Source: Marinobacter sp. BW6
GTDB taxonomy: Bacteria > Pseudomonadota > Gammaproteobacteria > Pseudomonadales > Oleiphilaceae
Length of the DNA: 64,000 bases
Assembly (NCBI RefSeq): GCF_008107725.1
Contig: NZ_VIRN01000064.1
Coordinates: 1,426,001 to 1,490,000 of the forward strand
Direction: 5' to 3'
Positions 18,001-31,173 of the stretch are shown one piece after another. The notes beneath the pieces were generated by a model. The model was not told the DNA's origin. It did no database searches and saw only the letters and a list, made by a program, of their open reading frames with translations. A program made the translations under genes and the position numbers. Every line of letters starts with the position of its first letter. The first letter of the stretch is position 1.

Positions 18001-18001
<1 letters not shown>
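15371..18001 (+). CDS. Subtilisin-like (S8) lipoprotein protease
   Basis: An 876-residue S8-family serine protease. A hydrophobic segment ends in LAGCGGG, a lipobox, suggesting a lipid-anchored surface or periplasmic enzyme. The catalytic triad is clear: Asp332 in VMDTG, His400 in HGTHVAG and Ser574 in GTSMAAPH. An N-terminal pre/pro region of about 290 residues precedes the protease. The C-terminal ~100 residues resemble a carboxypeptidase-regulatory-like beta domain (SYSFSFDDIEPGEYFLVAG) with a calcium-site-like DTDNNG. The start may be GTG 15371 or ATG 15383 (MNSFVP), which puts the Cys at 25 or 21. Its stop overlaps the next start (TGATG). Confidence 0.9.
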
Positions 18002-20437
<2,436 letters not shown>

Positions 20438-20532
20438 TATACTCTAAGGTGCTATAAAAAGCATCCTTTATTCTTTCTCTGTATTCTGCAAAGTCGTTAT
20501 CCTGCCAGTTTTCTGATCGGGAAGAACCGTTG

Positions 20533-22311
20533 ATGGACTGGCAAGGCTGGTTTGCGCTGGGCCTCGCAGGCACCGCGCTGATACTGATGAGTGCAGGGCG
20601 ATTTGCGCCCCATCTGGTGATGATGGGGGTGCTCGTGGTGCTCAGTGCCAGTGGAATTGTTTCAGCGGATCAGGCTCTTGCCGGTTTCAGTAACAGTGGC
20701 CTGATTACCGTGGTCGCCATGTTCGTAGTGGCGGCGGGTATTCACCATTCCGGTGGTGTCGATCTGCTGGTACACCATCTGCTTCGCAATCCCAAGACCG
20801 TCCGGTCTGCCCAGGCACGGATTGCGCTCCCGGTATCCCTTCTGAGTGGTTTTCTCAACAATACCCCGGTTGTTGCCACCATGATTCCGGCGGTGCATGC
20901 CTGGTCCCGAAAAATCGGTATTTCGCCGTCGAAATTGATGATACCTCTGAGCTACTCCGCCATCCTCGGGGGTACTCTCACGCTGATCGGCACCAGCACC
21001 AACCTGGTCGTCAATGGCCAGTATCAGCAGCTGACCGGCGAGCAGGGGTTCTCCATCTTCTCCATTACTGCGGTCGGATTGCCGGTAGCCATAATTGGTG
21101 TCGCGGTCCTGTTGCTGGTGATGCCCAGGGCACTTCCGGATCGCAAGGATCAGCAGAAATTCGGCTCTATGAGGGAATTTACCCTGGAAGTTGCGGTGTC
21201 ATTTGACGGTCCCCTGGTCGGGAAGACAGTAGGTGAGGCCGGGCTTCGAGAGCTGGAGAGGCTGTATCTGGTCGAGATTGAACGGGATGGCAGCGTGGTC
21301 ACCGCTGTGCCTTCGGAGGAGCGGCTTCGAGGCGGCGACCGTCTGGTGTTTGCTGGCGATACCCAGGCCATTTCCGACCTCCTGCGGATAAACGGTATTG
21401 TCCCGTCAGTCCATGAAGACGAGCCGAGTTTGAGCAAGGACCGGGCGGAACGGCGCCTGGTGGAGGCGGCATTATCACCCCAGTCCGATGTGTTGGGCCT
21501 GACCATTCGCGATGCCCGCTTCCGGGACCGTTACGGTGCTGTTGTGCTGGCTGTTGCCAGGGGTGGGGAGCGTGTTTCCGGTAATCTGGGGAATATCCGC
21601 CTTAAACCCGGCGATGTGCTGCTTCTCGAAGCCCGCCCGGCGTTTGTGAGCCGGCAGCGCTATAACAAGGACTTCCTGCTTATTAATGATCTGGAAACCG
21701 AGACACCGCGGCATGACCGGGCGTGGCTGTCCTGGGGAATCCTGTTGGTGCTGGTGGGTCTGGCTGCCTGTGGCACCCTGAGTATGCTTAACGCGGCCCT
21801 GTTGGGCGCCGCAGGAATGATTCTGACCGGCTGCTGCTCGGTGGGCCAGGCCCAGAAGTCCGTGGATGTGCCGGTGATCCTTACCATTGCGGCTTCCTTT
21901 GCCATGGGCGCGGCCCTGGAGCAGACCGGGGCGGCAGGCTTTGTGGCTGCAGGCATCCTTGAATTCAGTCAGGGCGACGTCCTGTTAACGATCATGCTGG
22001 TTTATCTCGTGGTGTCGGTCCTGACCGAGGTTATTACCAACAATGCGGCGGCGGTCCTGGTCATTCCCATCGTTCTGTCGATGACTAACAGTATGGGCGT
22101 GGCCGCTGAGCCGTTTGTGATCGCGGTGATGATGGCCGCGTCCGCCAGCTTTGCCACGCCGCTGGGGTATCAGACCAACATGATGGTATTTGGGCCTGGT
22201 GGTTACCGGTTCAGTGATTTTGTGCGGGTCGGTTTACCCATGAACGTGTTTATTGGTGCCGTTACCGTTGTGGTTATTGCCGTGGTCTACGACATCACTC
22301 CCGGTCTATGA
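20533..22311 (+). CDS. SLC13-family permease with RCK_C-like domains
   Basis: A 592-residue inner-membrane transporter. Two membrane halves carry the SLC13/ArsB-type motifs NNTPVVATMIP, GGTLTLIGTSTNL, ITNNAAAVLVIP and GYQTNMMV. Between them, at about residues 215-375, lie two TrkA_C (RCK_C)-like regulatory domains (LVGKTVGEAGLRELERL and VLGLTIRDARFRDRYGAVVLAV). Such proteins move di-anions such as sulfate or dicarboxylates; the substrate cannot be read here. GGAAGAA precedes the ATG. It overlaps the convergent EAL gene by 6 bp. Confidence 0.85.
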   Translation: MDWQGWFALGLAGTALILMSAGRFAPHLVMMGVLVVLSASGIVSADQALAGFSNSGLITVVAMFVVAAGIHHSGGVDLLVHHLLRNPKTVRSAQARIALPVSLLSGFLNNTPVVATMIPAVHAWSRKIGISPSKLMIPLSYSAILGGTLTLIGTSTNLVVNGQYQQLTGEQGFSIFSITAVGLPVAIIGVAVLLLVMPRALPDRKDQQKFGSMREFTLEVAVSFDGPLVGKTVGEAGLRELERLYLVEIERDGSVVTAVPSEERLRGGDRLVFAGDTQAISDLLRINGIVPSVHEDEPSLSKDRAERRLVEAALSPQSDVLGLTIRDARFRDRYGAVVLAVARGGERVSGNLGNIRLKPGDVLLLEARPAFVSRQRYNKDFLLINDLETETPRHDRAWLSWGILLVLVGLAACGTLSMLNAALLGAAGMILTGCCSVGQAQKSVDVPVILTIAASFAMGAALEQTGAAGFVAAGILEFSQGDVLLTIMLVYLVVSVLTEVITNNAAAVLVIPIVLSMTNSMGVAAEPFVIAVMMAASASFATPLGYQTNMMVFGPGGYRFSDFVRVGLPMNVFIGAVTVVVIAVVYDITPGL

Positions 22312-23622
22312 GTGCGGTTCCGTCGGGTTGGCGAGAATGTCGCAGCACAGCACCTGAAGCTTTCCATCCTGATAATATCCCAGTGACAGGGTCACGCACA
22401 TATAGGCCCCGGTGACGCAAAGATACGGTGCTGTGACGTGCAGGCTTTCCGGTTGGGCCAGGGCTTGGCGAAGATACTGCTGGCGGTACCAGTCCGCGCT
22501 GCTGGTGCTCTCCAACGGCTTGAAACGCGGGTCCATGCTGCGGGTACCGGCGTCGGAAACCAGGGTGTCATCTATCTGGACGCCCTTGTCATCGACCAGA
22601 TAGCAGCGGGAGACCGCAGGATGGTTCAACAGTTCCAGACAGGATTGTTGCATGCTCATTCCACTGCGAAGCTTCGTGATGGCATGGTCAAAAAAGCCGC
22701 TGAAAAAATCGAGCAATTGCCGTGTCGGGTCCAGGGTAACCTGGTTGCGGGTCTTGTATTCCTGCAACAGGTGGTCGAAATCTGCGGGCGCATGGGCCAG
22801 CTGATCAAGGTCGGTGCTCGGTCTGCGGAAATAGAAGCCCTGCACGAAGTCAACGCCAGCATCGATGGCAATCATCGCCTGATCCCGGGTTTCCACGCCT
22901 TCCAAAAGAACCAGGCAGCCGGACTGGTGCAGCAGTGACACAATGCCGTTCAGAATCTGGCGGGCCTTTTGATCGTCTGTCGCCCGGGTCAGCAGTTTTC
23001 GGTCCAGCTTCACGATGTCCGGCGACAGGTTCCAGATCCGCTCGAAATTGGAATGGCCGGCGCCGAAATCATCAATGGCCGTGAGGCAGCCCAGCTTTTT
23101 GTAGTAGGCAACCGTTTCCCGCAGTCTTTCTGCATCGTCCGTTGGTTGCTCGACGATTTCCATCACAATGCGGTGCGGCGGGAGTCCGGTCTTGGCGAGC
23201 AGTTGCCCGAAAAACGAGTCGGCCTGGCTACCGCCGGTCACCACTTGTGGCGATACATTGAGGAAGAGCCAGTTCAGTTGATCGCGGATGCCACTGTAGT
23301 TGCGTATATGCAGGTAGCGGCAGAGACGGTCAAGGAGCAGATTCTCCGTGTCGGAAGCCGGTAACTGAAAAAGATGGAGCGGGAGGACTGCAGAGTTATC
23401 GGTATCAAAGGCCCTGATCAGCGCTTCATAGCCAACGATGCGCTTGTGCGAAATGCTGTAGATCGGCTGGAGCGCTGTTCTGAGGGTCAGTCCGCGAAAA
23501 TCGGCAGTCCATGTGTCACCTTCCCTGTTCAGCATAGGGGATAACAGTTCCACTTCCGGAGCTGTCAGCTTTTCGGGGAGGCGCTTCGACATAGATGATT
23601 CTGGTTGAATTAACGAACGCAT
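22306..23622 (-). CDS. EAL-domain c-di-GMP phosphodiesterase
   Basis: A 438-residue protein with an EAL domain at about residues 45-285. Catalytic signatures are intact: EALIR (Glu66), NVSP, DDFGAGHSNF, KLDRKLL, EGVE and QGFYFRRP. An active phosphodiesterase degrading c-di-GMP to pGpG is therefore likely. The C-terminal ~140 residues look like a sensory domain of the Cache/PDC kind (YLVDDKGVQIDDTL, YYQDGKLQVLCCDI). It has no membrane segment. The ATG at 23622 follows GGGGCGG; an internal ATG ten codons in is a less likely start. Confidence 0.88.
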   Translation of the reverse strand: MRSLIQPESSMSKRLPEKLTAPEVELLSPMLNREGDTWTADFRGLTLRTALQPIYSISHKRIVGYEALIRAFDTDNSAVLPLHLFQLPASDTENLLLDRLCRYLHIRNYSGIRDQLNWLFLNVSPQVVTGGSQADSFFGQLLAKTGLPPHRIVMEIVEQPTDDAERLRETVAYYKKLGCLTAIDDFGAGHSNFERIWNLSPDIVKLDRKLLTRATDDQKARQILNGIVSLLHQSGCLVLLEGVETRDQAMIAIDAGVDFVQGFYFRRPSTDLDQLAHAPADFDHLLQEYKTRNQVTLDPTRQLLDFFSGFFDHAITKLRSGMSMQQSCLELLNHPAVSRCYLVDDKGVQIDDTLVSDAGTRSMDPRFKPLESTSSADWYRQQYLRQALAQPESLHVTAPYLCVTGAYMCVTLSLGYYQDGKLQVLCCDILANPTEPHS

Positions 23623-24108
23623 CAGCCGCCCCAGTCTGGCGCCTGAACTGTCTTATATAAGTACAGGTAACGCGCGAAAACTCGCGAAGTTATTGATACT
23701 TGGAGGGAAGATTGCCAAAAAAACGCGTTTATTACCACTGTTTCATGTAGAAACTGGAAACGGTTTGTATCTTTCGCTGTCTGGAGAAGCGAAGGAAGGC
23801 CCAGCGGTCCGGGGGACCGCCAGAGAATCAGTTATTGCTGGGTACAACCACGCTTTCGTCGAATTCGAATTCCATGTCCTGTCCTCTCGGTCAATGAGGC
23901 CCCCGACGGGGCATCCAGATATGTATTAAGTCTATCGTTGCTATAATTTTGAACAATCCGTAAAACCCGTATACGACCAAAGGCAAAAGGCCGGAGATTG
24001 GTCAGAATTTCTGATGTAACGCTGCAAAAGATTTTGATTTTCTTCACCGGACCGAGTTTCTAAACTTGGCTCAATCGTTTGATCCAGGGAACAGGGTAAT
24101 TTTTCACC
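23623..24108. other. 486-bp intergenic region, mostly noncoding
   Basis: This lies between the divergent EAL and cytochrome b561 genes and is AT-richer than its neighbours. A strong hairpin GCGGTCC-GGG-GGACCGC is at 23804-23820. On the minus strand a 15-codon reading frame precedes it. TATAAT-like stretches occur on both strands (for example TATATAAG-type near 23652), but I cannot assign promoters firmly. No longer gene is supported. Confidence 0.6.
23828..23875 (-). CDS. Possible 15-residue leader peptide
   Basis: Minus-strand ATG at 23875-23873 encodes MEFEFDESVVVPSNN and a stop. GAGAGGACAGG lies just before the ATG, and a strong GC hairpin (23804-23820) follows the stop by 7 bp. It sits in the upstream region of the EAL gene. 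A ribosome binding site plus a following hairpin is suggestive of a leader peptide, but a 15-codon frame is easily produced by chance. I recognise no known peptide family. Confidence 0.2.
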   Translation of the reverse strand: MEFEFDESVVVPSNN

Positions 24109-24654
24109 ATGCAAATCAGGAACACACCGGCAAGCTACGGTGTCGTGGCTATCACTATTCACTGGCTTGTTGCGCTGGCTGTCTTTGGCCTGTTCGGGCT
24201 TGGTTATTGGATGGTGGATCTGTCGTATTACGACGACTGGTATCGCAGAGCACCGGATATCCATCGCAGCATCGGCATTCTGCTTTTGATGGTGATGCTT
24301 TTCCGTGTGGCCTGGAGAGGGGTGAACGTTTCACCGGAGCCGTTGCCGGGTCATAAGCGCTGGGAGGTCCGCAGCGCCCACTTGGCCCACCTTCTGCTGT
24401 ATGTGCTGATATTTGTTGCCATGGTGAGTGGCTACCTGATTTCAACCGCCGATGGTTCCGCAATCAGTGTGTTCGACTGGTTTGAAGTGCCATCAGTCAC
24501 CGGGCAGATAAAGGGAATGGAGGATACCGCGGGAACCATTCACTATTGGTCGACCTGGGCGATTGTGGGTTTGGCCGTGGTTCATGCGGCGGGCGCCTTC
24601 AAACATCATCTTTTTGATCGTGACCGCACCTTACGGCGTATGTTGGGTAAGTGA
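24109..24654 (+). CDS. Cytochrome b561-family protein
   Basis: A 181-residue inner-membrane diheme cytochrome b of the CybB type. Four hydrophobic helices carry candidate heme-ligating histidines: ITIHWLVALAVFG, DIHRSIGILLL, AHLAHLLLYVLIFV and IHYWSTWAIVGLAVVHAAG. It would pass electrons between quinol and an acceptor. It is followed 70 bp later by a secreted YceI protein, and the cytochrome b561 plus YceI pair is common in proteobacteria, where YceI proteins bind isoprenoid quinones. Confidence 0.9.
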   Translation: MQIRNTPASYGVVAITIHWLVALAVFGLFGLGYWMVDLSYYDDWYRRAPDIHRSIGILLLMVMLFRVAWRGVNVSPEPLPGHKRWEVRSAHLAHLLLYVLIFVAMVSGYLISTADGSAISVFDWFEVPSVTGQIKGMEDTAGTIHYWSTWAIVGLAVVHAAGAFKHHLFDRDRTLRRMLGK

Positions 24655-24724
24655 CCCGCCTGCCGTTTGTTTACCGATCGTCTAACGCCCGGGAATCGGG
24701 CACCAATGAAATAAGGGAGATAAC

Positions 24725-25306
24725 ATGAAAAAAGTTCTGCTTGCCTCAGCCGTGTCGATGGCGATTGTCGGTGCAGTTCAGGCCAACGAACATAGTGGTA
24801 CCTATGCGTTTGATACCAAAGGCGCCCACCAGTTTGTCACCTTCAAGATTTCCCATCTTGGCTACAGCTGGCTTTACGGGCGTTTCAACGATTTTGACGG
24901 CGAATTCGTGTACGACGCCGAGAATCCGGAAAACAGCACCGTCAACGTGACGATTGATACCGGTAGTGTGGATTCCAATCACGCCGAGCGCGACAAGCAC
25001 CTGCGCAGCGAAGACTTCCTGTATGTCGACGAGTTTCCCCAGGCAACGTTCAAGAGCAAGCGAGTGGTCGTTGATGAAGAAGGGGAGGCCGATATCATTG
25101 GCGACCTGACCCTTCGCGGTGTGACAAAAGAAGTCACTCTCGACGCCGAAATGCTGGGCCACGGAGAGGACCCCTGGGGTGGCTACCGCATGGGTTTTGA
25201 GGCGGAAACCGAACTTCGCCTGAAAGACTTCGGCATCCCGATGGATCTCGGAAAGGCTTCCGAGACCGTTGAGATCATCATTTCTGTCGAGGGTATCCGG
25301 CAGTAA
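24725..25306 (+). CDS. YceI-family periplasmic protein
   Basis: A 193-residue secreted lipocalin-like protein. The signal peptide ends around AVQANEH (about residue 21-23). The YceI fold motifs are [24 protein letters not shown], split as [11 protein letters not shown] and [15 protein letters not shown], then [19 protein letters not shown] and [14 protein letters not shown]. YceI proteins bind polyisoprenoid lipids in a long hydrophobic pocket. AGGGAGA precedes the ATG. It is probably co-transcribed with the cytochrome b561 gene upstream. Confidence 0.92.
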   Translation: MKKVLLASAVSMAIVGAVQANEHSGTYAFDTKGAHQFVTFKISHLGYSWLYGRFNDFDGEFVYDAENPENSTVNVTIDTGSVDSNHAERDKHLRSEDFLYVDEFPQATFKSKRVVVDEEGEADIIGDLTLRGVTKEVTLDAEMLGHGEDPWGGYRMGFEAETELRLKDFGIPMDLGKASETVEIIISVEGIRQ

Positions 25307-25328
25307 GACTGGCTGACCCTGCCATTGT

Positions 25329-25356
25329 CAGATTCCGGGCCTAGACCCGGAATCTG
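25329..25356. terminator. Strong hairpin between convergent genes
   Basis: CAGATTCCGGG (25329-25339) pairs perfectly with CCCGGAATCTG (25346-25356) over a 6-nt loop. It lies between the ends of yceI and the chemoreceptor gene and includes the latter's final codons and TAG. Neither strand has a T-run after it, so a bidirectional terminator role is likely but not certain. Confidence 0.55.
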
Positions 25357-26978
25357 CCTGTCTGACTCTCCAGTTCCCTTGCGTAGCCCTCGAGGGATTC
25401 ACTGATTCCGCCTATGTCCCGTGACCGGCTTGCGCTTTCTGTGGCCAAGTCATTGATCTCAGTAATACTGCGATTGATCTCATCTACCACCTGGGTTTGC
25501 TCTTCAGTGGCAGACGCGACGCTGGTATTCATATCTGCAATGTTTGTCATGGCTTCAAGAATGGCCTTGAGCTCAGACTCTGCATCGGTGGCCAGCTTTT
25601 CGGTTTCGGTTGCCTCTTTGCTGCCCGTTTCCATTACCGAGACAATGTCGGCAACGCCAGCCTGCAAAGTGGTGATCATTGTCTGAATATCTTCCGTTGA
25701 TTGCCCGGTTCGTTGCGCCAGGGTTCTGACTTCATCGGCGACAACCGCAAAACCCCGGCCTTGCTCGCCGGCGCGCGCTGCCTCGATAGCCGCGTTCAGT
25801 GCCAGCAGGTTGGTCTGCTCGGCGATGCCCCTTATCACGTCCAGAACGGATGTGATGTTGTCGGAATCGTCAGATAGCTTACGGATCACTTCTACTGCTT
25901 TTGAAATCTGGGCGGCCAGTCGGTGCACCTGCTCTGAGGAGCTCCGGATAATTCGTGCACCGTTCTTGCCTTTCTCTTCGGCCTCCCGAGTGATTTCAGC
26001 GGCCCTCGAGGCATTGCCGGCTACCTCTTCGATCGCGCTCTGCATCTGGTTGATAGCCGTGGCGACCATGGAAATGGAATCTGTCTGTCGGGTCACGCCG
26101 TCGTTGTTATCCTTGGCGGCCCGCGCGAGATCCGTCGCTCCGGTGCCCAGTTCCCGGGTGAGCTGTTGGATGGAGCCAATCATCGATTGCAGGTTTTCGA
26201 GGACCAGGTTGAAGCTTTTCGCAAGTTTGCCAAGATCATCGTCCAACTCGACAGGAATTCGTTGGGTAAGATCGCCTTCTCCCTGGGCGATGTTGTCCAG
26301 TTGATCCCGGAGCGCCTTGATCGAGCTGATAATCATCTTAAGGAAAACCGAGAACAGAAGAACGCTGATAACGATTGCTATGACGGTGATCAGAAGTATG
26401 GTGATCGAGCTGCTCTGGCCCTCTGCGGAGGCCTCGCTGGCACGAACCTGGGCCTGGGCATCAGCGTGTGCTCCAACCTCATCAAAATAGTTCCTGAGAT
26501 TGTCGAAGAGGTTATTTGTTTCACTAGTCGCCAGGGATCTTGCCTCCTCCGGATCTCCGGCTGCTGCTAGCTCAAGAACCCGTTGGGCAGAGTTTAGCCA
26601 GCGCTCGTAGGCGGCATCGAAGCCGCGGGCAACATCAGATACCCCGGTGCCCTCAAGCCTGACAACGGCCTTGTTGAAGCGGTCTAGAGCCTGACCGGCG
26701 TTTTCATCGAAACTGGCCAGGTAGTTCTCACCTTCCTCGTTGTTGAACTGGGCATCCACATAGCCCATCTGGGCCACTAATGCCTGGTAGAGATCCCGAT
26801 CACCATTGAGGATTTCGCTGACTGAAGGCAGGTAGGTGTCGGCAATGTTGTCGGTATCAGAGACGAGGTTGCGGACCGTGCTGACAGCAAACAAGCCGAT
26901 AACGACCAGAGCGACAGCCGTGATAGCGAAAGGCAAAGCAACTTTTACTCGAAGTCCCAGACGTTTGCCAAAATCCAT
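25341..26978 (-). CDS. Methyl-accepting chemotaxis protein
   Basis: A 545-residue chemoreceptor. TM1 lies at about residues 10-35, followed by a four-helix-bundle-like periplasmic sensor, TM2 near residues 190-215, a HAMP domain and a long coiled-coil signalling domain. The hairpin tip [20 protein letters not shown] is characteristic. The ligand is unknown. The ATG at 26978 (MDFGKRLG) follows GGGAGAGAC and puts TM1 at the right distance; a longer frame from 27074 was rejected. No CheW-binding pentapeptide of the Tar type is seen at the C-terminus. Confidence 0.92.
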   Translation of the reverse strand: MDFGKRLGLRVKVALPFAITAVALVVIGLFAVSTVRNLVSDTDNIADTYLPSVSEILNGDRDLYQALVAQMGYVDAQFNNEEGENYLASFDENAGQALDRFNKAVVRLEGTGVSDVARGFDAAYERWLNSAQRVLELAAAGDPEEARSLATSETNNLFDNLRNYFDEVGAHADAQAQVRASEASAEGQSSSITILLITVIAIVISVLLFSVFLKMIISSIKALRDQLDNIAQGEGDLTQRIPVELDDDLGKLAKSFNLVLENLQSMIGSIQQLTRELGTGATDLARAAKDNNDGVTRQTDSISMVATAINQMQSAIEEVAGNASRAAEITREAEEKGKNGARIIRSSSEQVHRLAAQISKAVEVIRKLSDDSDNITSVLDVIRGIAEQTNLLALNAAIEAARAGEQGRGFAVVADEVRTLAQRTGQSTEDIQTMITTLQAGVADIVSVMETGSKEATETEKLATDAESELKAILEAMTNIADMNTSVASATEEQTQVVDEINRSITEINDLATESASRSRDIGGISESLEGYARELESQTGRFRV

Positions 26979-27062
26979 GAGTCTCTCCCGCGTTGCCCAG
27001 TTTGGCTTCTTGGCAAGCATAGCAGCAGGAAAGGAATTGTTTTGAGAAACAGTAGAGTAATT

Positions 27063-27098
27063 GCTCCCGGTCAAATGGACCGGACATGGACCGGGAGC
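27063..27098. terminator. Hairpin downstream of the small membrane protein gene
   Basis: GCTCCCGGTC (27063-27072) pairs with GACCGGGAGC (27089-27098). It lies just after the stop of the 27107-27349 gene, on the minus strand, and upstream of the chemoreceptor. There is no clear T-run, so termination is only possible. Confidence 0.45.
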
Positions 27099-27106
27099 GG
27101 AGCGGG

Positions 27107-27349
27107 TTATCGGGAAGGGTCGGGTGATTCCCTTGGCGTTTCACAGGATTTGCAGAGGTGTCGCTGACGCCAGAATTGCCCTGCAAAGATGACCAGCCAG
27201 ATCAGCAAACCCGCCCAAAGGTAGGGCTCGGGGACCTGGAAGCTGCCGCTGATTGCAAACTCTACGAGGAGCATCAGTGCCACTGCCAGAACCGCATTTA
27301 CCATGGCTGTAACCATGGCTTGCCCGCAGGCTTTGATGTTGGGTTTCAT
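27107..27349 (-). CDS. Small two-helix membrane protein, unknown function
   Basis: An 80-residue protein starting [10 protein letters not shown], with two predicted membrane helices (about residues 10-30 and 43-60) and a short basic tail containing CKSC. GCGGAAC lies before the ATG at 27349; a longer frame from 27487 was rejected because the extension has no membrane or family character. I do not recognise the family. It lies between the chemoreceptor and parC, divergent from parC. Confidence 0.55.
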   Translation of the reverse strand: MKPNIKACGQAMVTAMVNAVLAVALMLLVEFAISGSFQVPEPYLWAGLLIWLVIFAGQFWRQRHLCKSCETPRESPDPSR

Positions 27350-27627
27350 AGTGTTCCGCTTGTCAGATAGGTAAAACGGTCTTCTATTCACTGCCGAGGA
27401 GAATACGGCCCACGTTACGGACTCTCCATGCGGGAATTCCGCTATTGGAATCAGGCATCTCTGCGACAGGGTGACTGATTTAGCCAATAAATCCGCAGGT
27501 TGTTGGTGTATCTGCGCCTTGCTCCATATAATGTCCGCTCCTGTTCACCGGTGATTATTCCGGGCCCAGGGAGTAGCATCACGGACATTCTTCAAATCAG
27601 GCAATACAGGCAATCAAAGAGGCATCC

Positions 27628-29937
27628 ATGCCAGAGTTTCAGACAACGGATGAAGGCTTCGAGCGGGTTTCGCTCCGGGATTACACGGAAAAGGCCTATC
27701 TCGATTATTCCATGTACGTCATTCTTGACCGGGCACTTCCCAATGTCGGCGATGGCCTGAAACCGGTTCAGCGGCGAATTGTTTACGCCATGTCCGAGCT
27801 GGGGCTGAAATCCACCTCGAAGTACAAGAAGTCCGCTCGTACCGTGGGCGATGTGCTGGGTAAGTTTCATCCTCACGGCGATAGTGCCTGTTATGAAGCC
27901 ATGGTGCTGATGGCTCAGCCTTTTTCCTACCGCTACCCTCTCGTAGACGGGCAGGGGAACTGGGGCTCGCCGGATGATCCCAAATCCTTTGCCGCAATGC
28001 GTTACACCGAATCTCGGCTGGCGCCTTTCGCTGAAGTGCTTTTGGGTGAGCTTGGTCAGGGCACTGTGGATTGGACGCCCAACTTTGATGGCACTATGGA
28101 AGAACCTTCGGTACTGCCCGCCCGGCTGCCCCATGTGCTTCTGAATGGCACGACCGGTATCGCTGTTGGTATGGCCACCGATATTCCGCCGCACAACGTG
28201 CGGGAGGTGACCGCGGCTTGCATACGCCTGCTGGACCAGCCGGAGGCGACGGTTGAAGAGCTCTGTGAACACATCAAGGGCCCGGATTTTCCGACTCAGG
28301 CAGAAATTATTACCCCTCGGAAGGACATTCGGCAGATGTACGAAACCGGCCGAGGATCGCTGCGGATGCGCGCCCGCTGGATCCGGGAGAGCGGCGAGAT
28401 TGTGGTCACTGACCTCCCGCATCAAGTGTCTGGTAACCGGGTGCTGGAGCAGATTGCCCACCAGATGCAAACCAAGAAGCTACCCATGGTGGCCGACCTT
28501 CGTGACGAATCCGATCATGAAAACCCGACCCGTCTGGTGATCGTGCCACGCTCCAATCGGGTGGATCTCGATGGCCTGATGGCGCATCTGTTTGCCAGCA
28601 CCGATCTCGAGAAAACCTACCGGGTCAACATCAATGTGATCGGTAACGATGGCAGGCCTGGCGTCAAGGGTCTGCAGCAGATCCTTACCGAATGGTTGAC
28701 GTTCCGGCGCACCACCGTCATTCGCCGTCTCCAACATCGCCTCGACAAGGTTCTTGCACGCCTGCACATCCTGGAAGGCTTGTTGATCGCCTATCTCAAT
28801 ATTGATGAGGTGATCGAGATTATCCGCACCGAAGACAAACCCAAGGCCGAGTTGATGGCCCGTTTCGGGTTGTCCGCCGATCAGGCTGAAGCCATCCTCG
28901 AACTGAAGCTGCGCCACCTGGCCAAGCTTGAAGAAATGAAAATCCGGGGCGAACAGGATGAACTCTCGGCCGAACGGGATGAGCTCCAATCCATCCTGGG
29001 TTCCGAGGATCGTCTGCGGGAGCTGATCAAGAGTGAGCTGCAAGCGGATGCGGAAACCTTTGGCGATGACCGTCGCTCACCGATTGTCGAGCGTGAAGAG
29101 GCTCGGGCATTCAGTGAGGTGGATTTGGTCTCGAACGATCCTGTTACCGTTGTGCTGTCTGAAAAAGGCTGGGTTCGCGCAGCCAAGGGGCACGACATTG
29201 AGCCGGAGGGGCTGAGCTATAAAGCCGGTGATCGTTTCTCCCTCGCAGCAAAGGGGCGCAATAACCAGCAGGCGATTTTTCTCGATTCCACCGGGCGCGC
29301 CTATTCGCTGATGGCTCACAGTCTGCCCTCTGCCAGAGGGCAGGGCGAGCCGCTGACCGGGCGAATCAACCCGCCCTCGGGCGCAAGCTTCTCGGGTCTG
29401 TTGATGGGGGATCCGTCCCGCAAGGCGTTGTTGGTTACCGACGGCGGCTACGGGTTTGTGACATCGCTCAATGATATGATCAGCAAGAACCGCAATGGCA
29501 AGGCGGTTGTCAGTGTTCCAAAAGGGGCGAAGATCATGCCTCCGGTGGGCATACCGACCACGGAGAAAACGCTGTATCTGGGGGCGGTGTCCAACGAGGG
29601 GCGCATGCTGGTATTTCCGCTGAACGAACTGCCGGAACTGGCCAAGGGTAAGGGCAACAAGATCATCAGCATTCCCTCTGCCCGGGTCCAGAACCGGGAA
29701 GAGTATGTGGTGGCGGTGGCTGTATTTGCCCAGGACGACCAACTGGAAATCCGGGCTGGAAAGCGCAAAATGGGACTGCAGTTCAGTGACCTTGAACACT
29801 ACCTGGGTGAGCGAGGCCGTCGCGGCCATAAGCTGCCCAGGGGGCTGCAACGGGTTGATGGCATTGAGGTGATTCCTTCTGCTGCCCGGGCGCAGGAAGA
29901 GGCGGGCTCTGACAGCGAGGGTGCCGACAGTGAGTGA
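27628..29937 (+). CDS. parC: DNA topoisomerase IV subunit A
   Basis: A 769-residue ParC. The N-terminal breakage-reunion domain has the catalytic Tyr126 in AAMRYTESR. The quinolone-resistance region [10 protein letters not shown] has Ser86 and Glu90, matching the susceptible residues S80 and E84 of E. coli. The C-terminal part has the beta-pinwheel blades of the family. It works with ParE (18542-20437), here separated by about 7 kb. The last codons overlap the start of serB. Confidence 0.96.
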   Translation: MPEFQTTDEGFERVSLRDYTEKAYLDYSMYVILDRALPNVGDGLKPVQRRIVYAMSELGLKSTSKYKKSARTVGDVLGKFHPHGDSACYEAMVLMAQPFSYRYPLVDGQGNWGSPDDPKSFAAMRYTESRLAPFAEVLLGELGQGTVDWTPNFDGTMEEPSVLPARLPHVLLNGTTGIAVGMATDIPPHNVREVTAACIRLLDQPEATVEELCEHIKGPDFPTQAEIITPRKDIRQMYETGRGSLRMRARWIRESGEIVVTDLPHQVSGNRVLEQIAHQMQTKKLPMVADLRDESDHENPTRLVIVPRSNRVDLDGLMAHLFASTDLEKTYRVNINVIGNDGRPGVKGLQQILTEWLTFRRTTVIRRLQHRLDKVLARLHILEGLLIAYLNIDEVIEIIRTEDKPKAELMARFGLSADQAEAILELKLRHLAKLEEMKIRGEQDELSAERDELQSILGSEDRLRELIKSELQADAETFGDDRRSPIVEREEARAFSEVDLVSNDPVTVVLSEKGWVRAAKGHDIEPEGLSYKAGDRFSLAAKGRNNQQAIFLDSTGRAYSLMAHSLPSARGQGEPLTGRINPPSGASFSGLLMGDPSRKALLVTDGGYGFVTSLNDMISKNRNGKAVVSVPKGAKIMPPVGIPTTEKTLYLGAVSNEGRMLVFPLNELPELAKGKGNKIISIPSARVQNREEYVVAVAVFAQDDQLEIRAGKRKMGLQFSDLEHYLGERGRRGHKLPRGLQRVDGIEVIPSAARAQEEAGSDSEGADSE

Positions 29938-31162
29938 ACTGGTACTGATTAATGTCTCCGGGCGCGACAAGCCCGGCCTGACGTCGGAAATCACCGGCAT
30001 CATGGGGCGCTATGATGTGCGCATTCTGGATATTGGCCAGGCGGTCATCCACGATCATCTCACCTGGGGCATCCTGATCGAGATTCCGGATGAATCCAAA
30101 TCCTCGCCCGTCATAAGGGATCTGCTGTTCCGGCTCCATGCCCTGGATCTGCAGGTCCGGTTTGCGCCGATCACGGTAGAGGAATACCAGTCCTGGGCCG
30201 CGGCTCGGAACCGCGCCTGCTACATCGTGACCCTGCTGGCCCGTGATATCAAAGCCGAGCAGATTGCCCGGGTTTCTGCCATTACCGCTCGCCACGGATT
30301 GAATATCGATAACATTTCGCGGCTTTCCGCCAGGCCCTCGCTGAACGCCTCCGATAACCGAATTGCCTGTGTCGAATTTTCGGTGCGTGGCACGCCGTCG
30401 GATCTCGAGCAACTGCGCGCGGATTTCCTTCATATTGCCGGCGAGATGAATGTGGATATCGCCTTCCAGGAGGATTCCATTTTCCGGCGCAATCGTCGCC
30501 TGGTGGTCTTTGACATGGATTCCACGCTGATCGAAGCCGAGGTGATCGACGAGCTTGCCACAGAAGCCGGTGTCGGCGAGCAGGTGGCGGAGATTACTGA
30601 GAGGGCGATGCAGGGCGAGCTGGATTTCAGTCAGAGTTTTGCCGAGCGTATCGCGCTTCTGAAGGGCCTTGATGAGTCGGTGCTTGAGGGTATCGCCTCC
30701 CGGTTACGAATGACCGAGGGGGCTGAGCACCTGATTCTCAGTCTCAAGGCACTGGGTTATCGTACGGCAATCCTGTCCGGCGGATTCACCTACTTTGCCC
30801 GTCATCTGCAGCGCAATCTCGGGATCGATTACATCTATGCCAACGAGCTGGAGATCGAGAACGGCAAAGTGACCGGCCGGGTATCCGGGCAGATCGTGGA
30901 CGGAAAGCGGAAAGCGGAGTTGTTGTTGGAGATCGCCGAGAAAGAGCATATCTCAAGGGAACAGGTTATTGCCGTAGGTGACGGCGCTAATGACCTTCCA
31001 ATGTTGAGCCAGGCCGGCCTGGGTGTCGCCTTCCGGGCCAAGCCGCTGGTCAAGGAATCAGCTCGTCACGCGATTTCGACCCTTGGGCTGGACGCGATCC
31101 TATATCTGATTGGTTTCCGGGAGAGCGAAACCAACCAGAGTCTGGGAGATGCCGACTTCTGA
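29930..31162 (+). CDS. serB: Phosphoserine phosphatase
   Basis: A 410-residue SerB that makes L-serine from phosphoserine. An N-terminal pair of ACT-like domains ([18 protein letters not shown], then [11 protein letters not shown]) precedes the HAD phosphatase. Catalytic motifs are [21 protein letters not shown] and [11 protein letters not shown]. The start is taken as GTG 29930 (SELVLIN), inside the end of parC, with GAGGG at a good distance; GTG 29921 is the alternative and adds three residues. Confidence 0.94.
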   Translation: MSELVLINVSGRDKPGLTSEITGIMGRYDVRILDIGQAVIHDHLTWGILIEIPDESKSSPVIRDLLFRLHALDLQVRFAPITVEEYQSWAAARNRACYIVTLLARDIKAEQIARVSAITARHGLNIDNISRLSARPSLNASDNRIACVEFSVRGTPSDLEQLRADFLHIAGEMNVDIAFQEDSIFRRNRRLVVFDMDSTLIEAEVIDELATEAGVGEQVAEITERAMQGELDFSQSFAERIALLKGLDESVLEGIASRLRMTEGAEHLILSLKALGYRTAILSGGFTYFARHLQRNLGIDYIYANELEIENGKVTGRVSGQIVDGKRKAELLLEIAEKEHISREQVIAVGDGANDLPMLSQAGLGVAFRAKPLVKESARHAISTLGLDAILYLIGFRESETNQSLGDADF

Positions 31163-31173
31163 GCCGTTCAGGC

